A stretch of 64,000 nucleotides of DNA from Adiantum capillus-veneris (lineage: Eukaryota > Streptophyta > Polypodiopsida > Polypodiales > Pteridaceae): contig CM043965.1 in the NCBI GenBank assembly GCA_014529385.2, forward strand, positions 16,753,912 to 16,817,911. The letters run 5' to 3'. The first letter of the stretch is position 1; each line of letters starts with the position of its first letter. Below are positions 45,901 to 55,719 of the stretch, piece by piece. A program made the position numbers and the translations under genes. A model generated the notes under the pieces. That model saw only the letters and a program-made list of their open reading frames with translations. It ran no database searches and was not told the DNA's origin.

Positions 45901-47141
45901 ACCTTGGAGTCACAAATGCATTCCACGTGGAAATCGAAGAGGATGGGTTGGACTCTGATACACCTCTACGATACCCTATTGAGTTAAATAGTGCCTATGG
46001 AAAAGTGCTATATAACGCCTTATTGGACACGGGTGCTAAATATAATCTGCTATCCTATGGGGTGTGGTGTCAGTTAGGGAAGCCACCTCTATCTGAGAGT
46101 ATTATCCAAGTCAAGGGTGTCAACAAGAAAAAAACTACGGTTTTTGGAATCTGGCACACTTCTGTCAGTTATGACAATGGAATTGTAGCTCAAGACTTTT
46201 TGGTCATGCCTACTGGAACTATGGAGGGTAATATAAACCTAGGCCGCACGTGGATGATAGCCACCAAATGCACTATTGATTGGGGGACTGGGGGTGTTAC
46301 AACGCAAAAGCCAACTCTTAGCCCTACCACTCAAGCCATAGTCCCTGAGATATTGCCTAAGGAAATAAAACCCAAGACATTGCATGTCCAGGAGGTTAAA
46401 CCATACGTCCCCATAGCCCAACTCTCTAGAGCTTCAACTGATGTAGTTGAAAGAAAGCTTGAGACACACAAGAACCATCCTAATATAGCAGAGAAAACAT
46501 ACAAGTGGGTCCCTAAAGCTTCTGTAGTGAGCATGGTTGATGCAAAAAAACGGAAACCTCGTAAGAACCGTCCCACTCACTCCAAGAAATGTAAAGAAAC
46601 GTTGCGTTGGATTCCTAAACGACTATTGGAAGCCCAAGGATACTATGAAGGAAATGATCAAATCTGGGTGCCCAAACGTAAAGTGTACTCTTACCTGTCA
46701 CCTGGACCATGTAAACCCAATCGTGTGGCTCCAAAACAAATTGAAAATCGCGGAAAGGAAAAAATCATGGAATGTTACACACCCGCTCTAGAGCTAGTTT
46801 GGGTACCAAAGAAAGAACGATTTGTTCCACCTAGCTCAGGAACATGGAAATCAAATGAAGCTTCTTGATCTTCATGTAGTTCCTATACGCAAATAGAAGC
46901 TTTGACACAACCTCCACCTACCACTGTACATATCCATACAAGCACGAAAGAGTTTGCACCTCCCGGGGTAAGTTCACCACCTACAACAATGTTGCAAATA
47001 AAATCATGGGAGAGTACCTTACCACCCTTGCAACTAGATGAAACGCATAGGGCGGTCGAAAACTATTGGTTAAAACCTTCACCCATAACAACTTGGAACA
47101 ATTGGTTTCAAAAGGTGACGACCTCATTCCAAAAGGTATGA
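45901..47141 (+). pseudogene. Second retropepsin-like domain C-terminal to integrase (outer element)
   Basis: The integrase frame runs on without a stop into a basic coiled region (QAEAKERQQRIRQKREANLG). A retropepsin-like domain follows: ALLDTGAKYNLLSY (Asp at 46027-46029), then NLGRTWMIATK near 46,237. A repetitive Lys/Trp/Pro tail with several W(I/V)PK motifs comes last. A TGA at 46866-46868 (TGC in the inner copy) interrupts the tail, which then continues in frame to TGA 47139-47141. Gypsy elements usually have one protease before RT; here one with a canonical D-T-G-A also lies after integrase. It may process the polyprotein or have become structural. Matching sequence in the inner element shows this is a family trait, not a local rearrangement. 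Confidence 0.8.
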
Positions 47142-47148
47142 TCTACCC

Positions 47149-47162
47149 AAGGAAGGGGGGAG
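47149..47162 (+). other. Internal polypurine tract
   Basis: AAGGAAGGGGGGAG lies 8 bp after the pol stop and is followed by TGTTTGCTAAC. It resembles the terminal PPT (49066-49078). It could be a central PPT or a fossil of an earlier LTR boundary. Confidence 0.6.
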
Positions 47163-47240
47163 TGTTTGCTAACATCAATCATTCACTCGCTCCCCTCTCA
47201 ACCTTCCTCCCTGACCTCTCAATTCCAATATTAGGGAATG

Positions 47241-47250
47241 TATATATATA
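47241..47250 (+). promoter_or_regulatory. Putative internal TATA box upstream of accessory ORF (outer)
   Basis: TATATATATA lies about 172 bp before ATG 47422. Spacing and surrounding sequence are conserved in the inner element. Confidence 0.4.
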
Positions 47251-47421
47251 GCCTTATACTCACAAAAAACAAAAATAGTAAAGAGCAAGAGCGACTAGCA
47301 ATGAGAGAGCACCCTATCAGATCTTACATATAAGTCCAAATTCACTGTGTCAATTCAAGCAACACACAAAAACAACTCTTATGTTTTAAAGGCCTAACCA
47401 AATCTATCTGTATTGTCAGAA

Positions 47422-47844
47422 ATGGCTACTTCACCAGAGGCATGCACTTCTATTTTTGATGAAAGGTACCCTTTGTCTTTTCCTCAAGTGTTCTACGTAT
47501 GCTACCCTATACTTTCTTGCGAATGGGATTTGATAGAGAGCCTTGCATGTGAGAGAAATTTTGAGGAGTTAGAATGGCTGATATGTCTATGGCTAACTAG
47601 TGATCCCTACCCAGTAGCGAATGTGTCTCCAGTGGCACATGATTATTCTTTTGCACAAGATGAGTATCCACGCATCGCGAGGTTCTTGATTAGCATGCTT
47701 GCACAAGAGGATGATGAAGAGGAACTAATAGAGACCGAGGAAGACTATGGCCTCACAGACAACGATTTTATTTATCTAGATGATGAGGATAGAGGCCTAG
47801 CCTTAGGGTGGCCACCCGGTTTATATAATATCCTCTTTCCTTGA
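47422..47844 (+). CDS. Conserved acidic accessory ORF (outer copy), unknown function
   Basis: ATG 47422 opens 140 codons to TGA 47842-47844. The N-terminal part has aromatic and Cys residues (VFYVCYPILSCEWDLIE), the centre has LACERNFEELEWLI, and the C-terminal third is acidic (EDDEEELIETEEDYG). It is the only intact ORF in the outer element, although pol next to it has collected several disabling mutations. It is nearly identical to the inner copy at 36527-36105. There is no recognised domain, signal peptide or zinc motif. In position it corresponds to env-like or accessory ORFs of some plant gypsy lineages, but it has no env-like transmembrane segment. Confidence 0.7.
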   Translation: MATSPEACTSIFDERYPLSFPQVFYVCYPILSCEWDLIESLACERNFEELEWLICLWLTSDPYPVANVSPVAHDYSFAQDEYPRIARFLISMLAQEDDEEELIETEEDYGLTDNDFIYLDDEDRGLALGWPPGLYNILFP

Positions 47845-49065
47845 TTCTAAAAGGGGTGACAGATAGGTAGGTTAGGGGTCTAGATTGTGTTTTGAGTTTG
47901 TTTTTCAGGAGTTTTAATTTTTCACACTGACATGCCTCCTAGAGGTATAGTGCCTGTTTTTGGATGTGTTAGGTAGGACTTATATGGATCTCCATCCACA
48001 TGGCTGAGGACATCTGCTTCAACGAAATGAGCCACTCCATACCTCCAGGTGTACTACTTTCCATGATTCATGTTGGTGGATATGTGTAATTGCTAATAAT
48101 GATTTTTCATGCTTTGTTTGAGTGCAATAGTTATGATTGTTATCTGCCATTATAGATGTATAAATTTGTCTTTGCTTAAGTTGATTGAACTCCAGTTTAA
48201 TCTTATGGATGATCCTGGAGATTAGGAGACCGTGACTTTAGGTTAACTCATTTACTTGACCACTAGGCCTAGCTAATAAAATTATCCGAGTATTTGAGAC
48301 CTTAGGAATGTTTTAGGCAGAGAAAGGCTTGCTCACTTAAACAACAAAAAACACTAGTGCGAATACCAAGGAAATGGAAGCAAAAAAAAATAAAAAAATA
48401 AAAACCAACATAAGTGCCACAAATGAAAAATCTTACGCTGGAAGAGAAATCCTGGCTTGAATTGGTACTTCACTCACATGAATTGTTTATGGTACTAGAG
48501 CCCTAGAGGTTCCCAGTGTGGGCGCTTTTCCTTGAGAAGCAAAAAACCCCGGACATACAAAATAAGCACACACGTCACATGATTGTGACCCAAAGTAAAA
48601 AAGTATTAAAAAAAAAAAGGAAAAATTAAAAGACTTCCATTGAGCTTACAGTTAACATTTCAATCTTTTGTTTGAAGTTGTGCGAGCGAGTTGGCTAATC
48701 AAAGCTGAAAAGCATAATTAGGGAATCTTGCATTTAGATAATCTTCTTAGCTTAGCTAGTACTAGAGTAGTTGTTTTAACCGTAGTCATAGCTAACTAAT
48801 TGATAGACTCACCCATAAGCTCAAAACTCTTGATTAATTAATTTACTCAAAGTGCAATTTATTTGTCCTTAATGGCAGTTTAACATTTCATAAATCTTGC
48901 ATTTACTCATTTCCACATGTACTTTACATTCCCCTCATGATTTATGGCAATATAATTCCGCTTGCTAAAACAGTGACTTTGCCTTGCAGATTCAAATCTA
49001 GATGCTCTACAACATGGACATACCAAGCTTCAACTGAATAGCTTCCGAGGACGGAATCTACATCA
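47845..49065 (+). other. 3' non-coding region of outer element
   Basis: No ORF. The first 80 bp is almost identical to the inner element; beyond about 47,925 identity falls sharply. Blocks such as GTACTAGAGCCCTAGAGGTT (48,493 on) align to the inner element in reverse. Confidence 0.65.
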
Positions 49066-49078
49066 GGAAGGGGGGCAA
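49066..49078 (+). other. Polypurine tract of outer element
   Basis: AGGAAGGGGGGCAA-type tract directly before the 3' LTR TG. Confidence 0.85.
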
Positions 49079-49388
49079 TGTTAACCCTCGTGGCTCACGG
49101 ACACCCTATCGCCTACGACGGACACCGTAACCGTATTATTTATTTAAGTAGAGTCAGGCACAGGGCTTGTCGATCCAATAGGGAAAGGTAGGGTGATCGC
49201 CGATGAGAGGCGCACTCTAACACGAACATGCTAGGGTTAGTTGGCTAAGCATGGGCGCCCAAGTGTGAATGGGGTGAGCTCACATAAAAGCCAATTAAAC
49301 CTAAAATTGAGTCATTCTCTCATTGTGCAATAGAAGCTGCTCTTGCTCCATCTCCACCTTCTCCTTCACCATCTCCTTGTGTGTGTGC

Positions 49389-49474
<86 letters not shown>

Positions 49475-49706
49475 GAGTGAGAGTGTGTGTGCGATCGAGC
49501 GTTGCGGCGGCACGACGGCGGCGAGGCGGTTGAGCGCGGCGTAGTGGCGTCTCCCTCTTCTTCGCGGCGCGGGAATCCTTCATTCGCAACTACGCAGGAA
49601 GGTGAGTGACACACCGTTCTTCCTTGTGAGCTTGTCTGTTGTATGACTGTGTGCTAGGAGCCTTTGTGGCTCGCACACGGCGCGTAGCAAGTCCCTAGCC
49701 TTGACA
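49079..49706 (+). repeat. 3' LTR of outer element (628 bp)
   Basis: Matches 30609-31257 except for about seven substitutions and the simple-repeat region, which here is mainly (GA)n (about 49,389-49,470) instead of (TG)n(AG)n. It lacks the 44-bp duplication seen in the 5' LTR. Confidence 0.93.
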
Positions 49707-49711
49707 ACACT
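49707..49711 (+). repeat. Target-site duplication ACACT, right copy
   Basis: Matches 30604-30608 exactly. Confidence 0.9.
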
Positions 49712-52700
49712 ACATGAAAACCTCTACTCTTGCCAAGGTGGCAAAAGAATGGGCTCAAAGGACTTGTAGGCAACAACAACAAGATGTTTACTGGTGAGTG
49801 GGTGCTGCAAGGGTTCACCTCCAACATAAGGATAGAATGGTAATGAGAGTATCCTTGTACAAAGCTTACATTTAGAGCTTGACATCATCTCCATCTCTAA
49901 GTTTATCATGCTAGAGATAATCAACCACTTTATGGCTTTCAACATCTAGGGCTTCACACCTCTATCATCAGAAGTGAGCAAAGTTCCTCATACCATTGGT
50001 GTGTAAGTTGGTGGCTTTGGTGCACCATCTAGTGTTGCATAGCATGTGATTGAGTCTAACAATGCAAGTTCCACTATCTATGGAGAGTTGTCAATGCTTC
50101 TCCTTCTAATTTCTTCTTTGTATAATTGTCACTCGATATTTAGAATGATATCATTTTATACTTTATCCCTTTGTGCTCACAAAATTGGTGTTTACTTACA
50201 GAGTCAACTAGTTTTGAGGGGATATGATCAAGCAACCATGTACAGAGATGGAAAACACTCTATTCTTGGTCCATGAGGAGCCTTACAATACCTCCATTGC
50301 AATACCAAGCAGCCTCATCCCATTGTCACATATCCATTGTAGTACCAAATAAGCTCCTCCTCCTTCTACTTTCCTTCACTCCTATAGGGAAATCTTTATA
50401 GGCTCCAAAGGCAATCAAAGAATGAACTCACTGGATTCCAATGCCACAATATTAAAGGTGTAGATAGTGAGTGTCTACCATAAGAGTTCTTTAAAGGGAA
50501 TTTGGCGTTCAAGGTGGAGGATGTTCAAAAATTCCCAAACATATTATGTCCTTGTATAACCACCCTTGCCTTGTTATCAAGTACCACATGCCTCTCAAGA
50601 ATGCCTTTTTATTTTTTATGAGCCCCAGTCTCTTTAATTGAAGAGTTTTCATCATGTTGATGATGATGCTATGTGAAATGTGTAAAACTACGATGGGTTT
50701 CTTATTTCTAGCCCCGTTTTGTTTTACTGTGAAGGTCAATTCTATGTTTGACACTTTATTTGTTTTGTAGTAAGTTATGTGCATTGCGTGTGTAGATCTT
50801 TTCAAATACAAGATGCTTCCTTGCTTCAACTTTCAGTAGTATAATTGTGGTAGTCAGCTTAGAGATATTATAATCATCGGTGCTATCTTGGATAGTTTAC
50901 TAAATACTATAGCATCTTTAGTAAGCTCATAAATTAGTGCTCAACATTTGGGTGTAGCAAATTATACCATTATGCTAAGAGATGGGGTGAACTATACCAT
51001 TATGGTAGGAGATGGAGCATGGTCCCTTTCCTACCACATGTTTATATTTAATCACATCTCTCGACTATTGTCATCGGGGGATCTTCAAGGACAGTGCCCC
51101 CAAAGGAAAAAAATATATGCATTTTGGGATATGATTTTGTATGTAGTTTTAATAAAAGATGAATGATATTCACCATGTGATCGTGAGAGTTTCAATACTC
51201 ATTTAGAATTTCTCTCTTTTGCTCTTTAAGAAGGAATCAAGTACTAACACAAGGAAATTCTTCTAAAACACAACTTGAAATTCTCCTTGATTTGTAATTA
51301 AGAAAAAAATTATATTAACATGATGTTAAGTTTTGATGTCACAAGTGCATGGTGGGAATTCTACCAAGTTTTATTTTATAGATATCATTTAGAGATCGGA
51401 CTCTAGTGTATTTTACATTTTTCATGTAGCAAAAAGCCAAAGCAATAAGCAATTTACACTTAAAATGTTTAAAAGCTAATTTCAGTTACCGACAAAATCA
51501 AAATATCGTAGAGATAGGGTGCTCTTGTGCAGCAACAAAAACAATAGACTCCAAGTTGCTTCTTATTAATCTTGATCAAGATATGGTCATGAAGAGACAA
51601 GGGTAGTGTAGTCACAATTCTTAAATCCATCCCATGACTTTCCATGTTGGAAAGAATGTCTTGCTCATGTGAAGCTTTTTTATTTCCCTTTTAAGAATCC
51701 CTCCACAATGGTTGTTGTGATGGGAGCTGCATTCAGTTATACAATGAAATTGCTTGAGGAGAGCTATTGCGACCAGAAGAGAGTCATGTTATGTCATCAG
51801 CTTGAGCCATTGTCACAAAGAGCACCACTCAACTCACATAGTAAGAGGTCACTACGTACCATGGTGCTTTAGAGACTTGCTCGCTCAAACAAAAAATGCA
51901 TGAGTTCAATAGTTTCAAGTTGTATAATAAACACACTTGCTAAGTATATGTTGTACAAATTTGCAAGCATTTCCATCTAGCTTAGACTAAATAATGTTGA
52001 AATATATATTAAGATGAAATTATTAATCTCCAATAAGCATGGATTTAAAGAGCCTACCTACAAGATATAACAAAGAAGGTTGTTTTACAGGAAAATTGGT
52101 GTTTAAGATCTATTATGTCAAAGATTAAAAGGTTATGCAAGCTCTAAAATGAAAGAGAAGGAGATGAGTGAGCGAATGCATGCATGCATGTGTATGCATG
52201 TGTGCACTCGCACGTGTGCGTGTGCACTAGGTATACATACACATAGGAGATTTTGATGAAAAATGGTTCATAAGAGTGCATGGTTGTGGGATTGTTGAGC
52301 ACTATTGGCTGCTAAACCTAAGGATGCAAAGGAGGAAGGCAATGAAAGGGAGAAGAAGGAGGTAGGGGAGAGGGAGGGGGAGAGGAGAGGGAGAGAGAGT
52401 TAGAGGAGAGAAGAGAGAGAGGTAGGGGAGAGGGAGGGGGAGGAGAGGGAGAGTCAGTTCTTGCATGGAGATTGTTTCAAAAAATTTAATAAATTTCTTT
52501 TTTAAAGACTTTTATTTGCTTGGCCTATTTATATGAGGCTTAGGTGGTACCCTACGGGGGAGAGAGAGAGGAAGAGAGGGGGTGTATATGGGTTTATGGG
52601 AGTGTGTTATGCACTAAATTTGGCTGGCAACATGAATTCGCTGCATGGGTGTGTAGTTGTGTTGAAACCTTACAATGAGCATGCAAGAGAGCGCGTGCGG

Positions 52701-53289
52701 GAGGGGGGGGGGGTCCACCATATGTACAACCTATATAATACTCAGTTTAATCCCTTAGGTGTAAATTTTTCACCATAGTAAAAGAGACCCTTTTCCTATT
52801 CAATCTATTTTTTTTTTCAAGATCATTTTTCCAACACATCTCCGTGTGTGAAAATGTCCTGAAATATAGAATGAAAGCATCCCTACTATTGGAACCCATG
52901 TGATAAAACATTTTCTCGTTGTAGTGACCTCCCAGAGGGGTAGGGCCATGGTGTACGGGGCGGTGAGTAAGGTGTATGAGTGTGGGTGTGTATATGTGTG
53001 TGTCTACAATTTTGGAGACAACAAGTCGGACGGGTGTATTGTGATTGGCAGTGAGCGAGACATAATAGTGTGTGTGCGTGTTGTATGCAGCTATATTTGC
53101 ACGAAAGGAAATCAAGGTGGATGTGTGTGGGGTGGGGTCAACATGCAAGTGGAAGGGGAACAAAGGATGGTGGGAAGGTTCTATAGTGCTATGCAAAAGA
53201 GAATTGGAGAGTGGCTAGTGGGCCTGTTGTGAGCGCATATGTGAGTGTGGGTGTAAGTGTATTGATGGCAGGCACAAAAAGCGGTACCA
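49712..53289. other. Intergenic; no gene, some purine-rich repeats
   Basis: Short ORFs carry no family motif. Weak echoes of the sequence left of the gypsy element occur at 50,290-50,390. A 26-bp imperfect duplication lies near 50,960-51,015. ATGC/GTGC alternating sequence lies at about 52,177-52,230. A G/A-rich block with a repeated GGTAGGGGAGAGGGAGGGGG lies at about 52,340-52,460. Confidence 0.5.
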
Positions 53290-53294
53290 TGGGG

Positions 53295-53374
53295 AGAGAG
53301 AGAGAGAGAGAGGATGTAGAGAGAGAGTGGGCATGCAAGAGAGAGAGAGGATGGAGACTGTGTGTTCATGCTAC

Positions 53375-53430
<56 letters not shown>
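53295..53430. repeat. (GA)n-rich microsatellite cluster
   Basis: Several GA tracts, the longest about 53,377-53,430. Confidence 0.9.
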
Positions 53431-53431
<1 letters not shown>

Positions 53432-53536
53432 ACTTTCTAATATTATTTTTAAAAAGAAATCCTAAGGGGAAGTTCTTACTATGCAAAGCAAAAAACATTT
53501 TTCCAATTCCAAGGAAATTAGGGCACACTAAAAAAA

Positions 53537-54240
53537 TCTTCCAGCTTTAAGGTCAAAATTTGAAGACCTGGCTAGTAATTAAACTAAACTTGTTAGATTC
53601 TCCTTCAAGGAAAGCTTGGAATCTAATATTAAGACACAAATTGTTTTGGTTTTGTAGGACTCACAACTGTGAGTGTAATATATATTAGCTAACCAAAAAG
53701 AATTACAATAGTAGCCCTACTCAAAATGAGCCAAGGAATCCCAACATCATAACAAGCCTCCTATCACAGACAACCATAAGCACAACCATATAGGATACAT
53801 CGGCTAATAGGGAGCCACCCCGGTAAAGTAAACACCAGATTCATACATGCAACCCACCATCAGACACAACAAAATTCTTGGCTGAGAAGGGAGGCACCCT
53901 CAAGAAACCAAGATACCTGAACGATTGCCACTGGAGTCGCACCCACTGTCACCAAGCATGACACCACCCATCCAGGGCCCAAAAAATACAACCTTGCACA
54001 CTGCATCACGGGGGGAGCCCACTCGCTCCATCATCGGGCTGCTCAATAGCCTCCACCAAAAGAAAACCAATCGTCCCAGGCAAACACCATCACTGCCAAA
54101 CTCTTCCAGTATTAAGGGAAAAATTGAAGCATTGTTAGTGATTAGACAAAACTTGTTAGATTTTGAAGCCAAACTTAAAACTCTTCCCAATATTAAGGTC
54201 AAAATTTGAAGCCTTCCTAGTAATTAGACTAAACGTGTAA
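53537..54240. repeat. Three diverged copies of a roughly 60-bp unit around a SINE copy
   Basis: Units at about 53537-53602, 54103-54169 and 54182-54240 share CTTCC(A/C)...TTAAGG, AAAATTGAAG/AATTTGAAG, TAGT(A/G)ATTA and AAAC(T/G)TGT. The first two bracket the SINE-like segment. Confidence 0.55.
53645..53870 (-). mobile_element. Diverged SINE copy, same family as 28704-28911
   Basis: On the minus strand it contains GGGGTGGCTCCCTATTAGC followed by CGATGTATCC, then a 3' part with TGTAATTC, an AT-rich link and TTGTGAGTCCTACAAAA. Order and orientation match the first copy. The 5' limit is unclear, since related words continue to about 54,030. No target duplication could be fixed. Confidence 0.6.
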
Positions 54241-54440
54241 GGCCAAGGGCCAACCAACCCAAGGGGGTCACGTACCTAGGCCAACGGCCAACTACTAGAT
54301 GTGGATAGGGGATTCTAAATAATGGATGGCCAAGCCTACTTATATAAAGGGAGGTAAGGTGGAGAATCCTTAAGGCAATTCCCATGGGTCTTATATTGGT
54401 ATCAGATCTCAGGGAGCAAATATCCATGGAGGAAGGGGGG
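54236..54440 (+). mobile_element. Possible TRIM-like fragment (short LTR, PBS, PPT)
   Basis: A segment starting TGTAAGGCC (54236) contains TATATAAAGGG near 54,338 and ends about 54,393. It is followed by TGGTATCAGATC (54397-54408), close to the initiator-tRNA-Met primer-binding site, and by a purine tract GGAGGAAGGGGGGAAAAG near 54,426. The parts lie far closer together than in an autonomous element. No second LTR is seen and the LTR end lacks a clear CA. Confidence 0.35.
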
Positions 54441-54449
54441 AAAAGCTTA

Positions 54450-54513
54450 GAGCTTGCATGGATTCTCTCTCCTTCTCAATCTCTTGGAGCTTGCATGGAT
54501 TATCTCTCCTTCT

Positions 54514-54561
<48 letters not shown>
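54450..54561 (+). repeat. 36-bp tandem duplication followed by (CT)n
   Basis: GAGCTTGCATGGATT...CTCCTTCTCAATCTC occurs twice in tandem (about 54450-54485 and 54486-54521). It runs into about 22 CT units ending at 54561. Confidence 0.8.
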
Positions 54562-54565
<4 letters not shown>

Positions 54566-54569
54566 TCTT

Positions 54570-55650
54570 TCGGTTGACTCATAGGAAACGGCTCCTGCAA
54601 GGCCAAGGAGGGTGCATGAAGCCGCGGGCATGGCCGCTTAGAGGAGAAAGGGGAAGCCTGGCGACAATGACAAAATTGAGTGAGAGTGGGCTTGTTGGGT
54701 TCCCAACAACTTGTAGAGGCTTTTTTGTCACATGGATCAGGCCTGGTGAGCAACACACAACATTATGGGAAGTTATTTCTTCCCCGCGTAGAGCTGCCAT
54801 GGCTATAGATGCAGATTTCAAACTTTTTTTTTTTCATTTTTGTTAACTTTTGGATGCGCTACATTGGGCACCCTCCATTGTTGGGAGCCCGTCCCACGCC
54901 ATTGGCTTGCAGGGGTTCATGGTGATGGGTGCATGCAGTCATGCAAGGCCTCATTGTCTACCATTTCACCACCATTCTAGTAGATACCAAGCCTGAGAAG
55001 GCAATCAAAAACCCACTTTAGATCATTGTCACTTTGAGAAGTTACAAGGGAGCGAGCAACAATAACGTGCTCCTTATGAATTTACTCTCATATCTAGAAG
55101 TTCTACATGCATACCCCGGGTTAGCATCAAAATATGTAAAAAACAAGCCTTTTCGAAAGGGTAAGCGAAGTATGTCATAGGCTTTGAGCAATAGGTAACT
55201 GTTTACAATTTTTGTGCACCATCATGTTTGGTCGAATTTTGAACGGTAAATTAATTTTTGCTGGATAACATTGTGCCTAACCAATATATGAATGTAGTTT
55301 TTGCAGCGCATGATGCGGAAGTGGAGCACACAATGGAGGCAATATGCAGTCATGGAGGAGATGCCGCTCATGGCACATAAAAGGAAATGAAGAGAGGACA
55401 AAAATAAGTGTGTAGACAACTATGTTTAATACTATACATTATAACTCCAATGCAACAATGTTTGTTTGGGTCACCCTTTGGGTGCATTTTGTATCTTTGT
55501 TTTAATTTATTTGGGTTTAAATATCACAAAGTGAGCTGTATATGGTGTTAGAGAGATTGGCGATGATTGAATTTTGAAGTATGAGTGTGATCTGAATGTG
55601 ATTTGTACATGGGTCGAGCGCAAATCACATTCACATTGAAATGCACATGG
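54570..55650. other. Intergenic, no gene recognised
   Basis: Mixed-composition sequence without a motif-bearing ORF. Confidence 0.5.
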
Positions 55651-55651
55651 T

Positions 55652-55652
<1 letters not shown>

Positions 55653-55693
<41 letters not shown>
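55653..55693. repeat. (GA)n microsatellite
   Basis: About 20 AG units at the edge of the tandem array that follows. Confidence 0.93.
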
Positions 55694-55695
<2 letters not shown>

Positions 55696-55719
55696 CTGTT
55701 TAGATCACCAAATTATTGA

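Larger units (their letters stand above)
30609..49706 (+). mobile_element. Outer Ty3/gypsy retrotransposon, carrying a nested element
   Basis: Complete LTR-to-LTR element of 19,098 bp (about 13.35 kb without the nested insertion). It has TG...CA LTRs, a 5-bp target duplication (ACACT), a tRNA-Asp-type PBS and a polypurine tract against the 3' LTR. Gene order is gag, protease, RT, RNase H, integrase (gypsy order), a second retropepsin-like domain, then a separate acidic ORF. No chromodomain is seen. Large size, PBS type and extra 3' coding capacity recall the non-chromovirus plant lineages (Tat/Athila-like), but lineage placement needs a tree. By eye the LTRs differ at about seven substitutions outside the microsatellite, so insertion was fairly recent. 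Pol is disabled by several stops and a frameshift. Confidence 0.93.
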
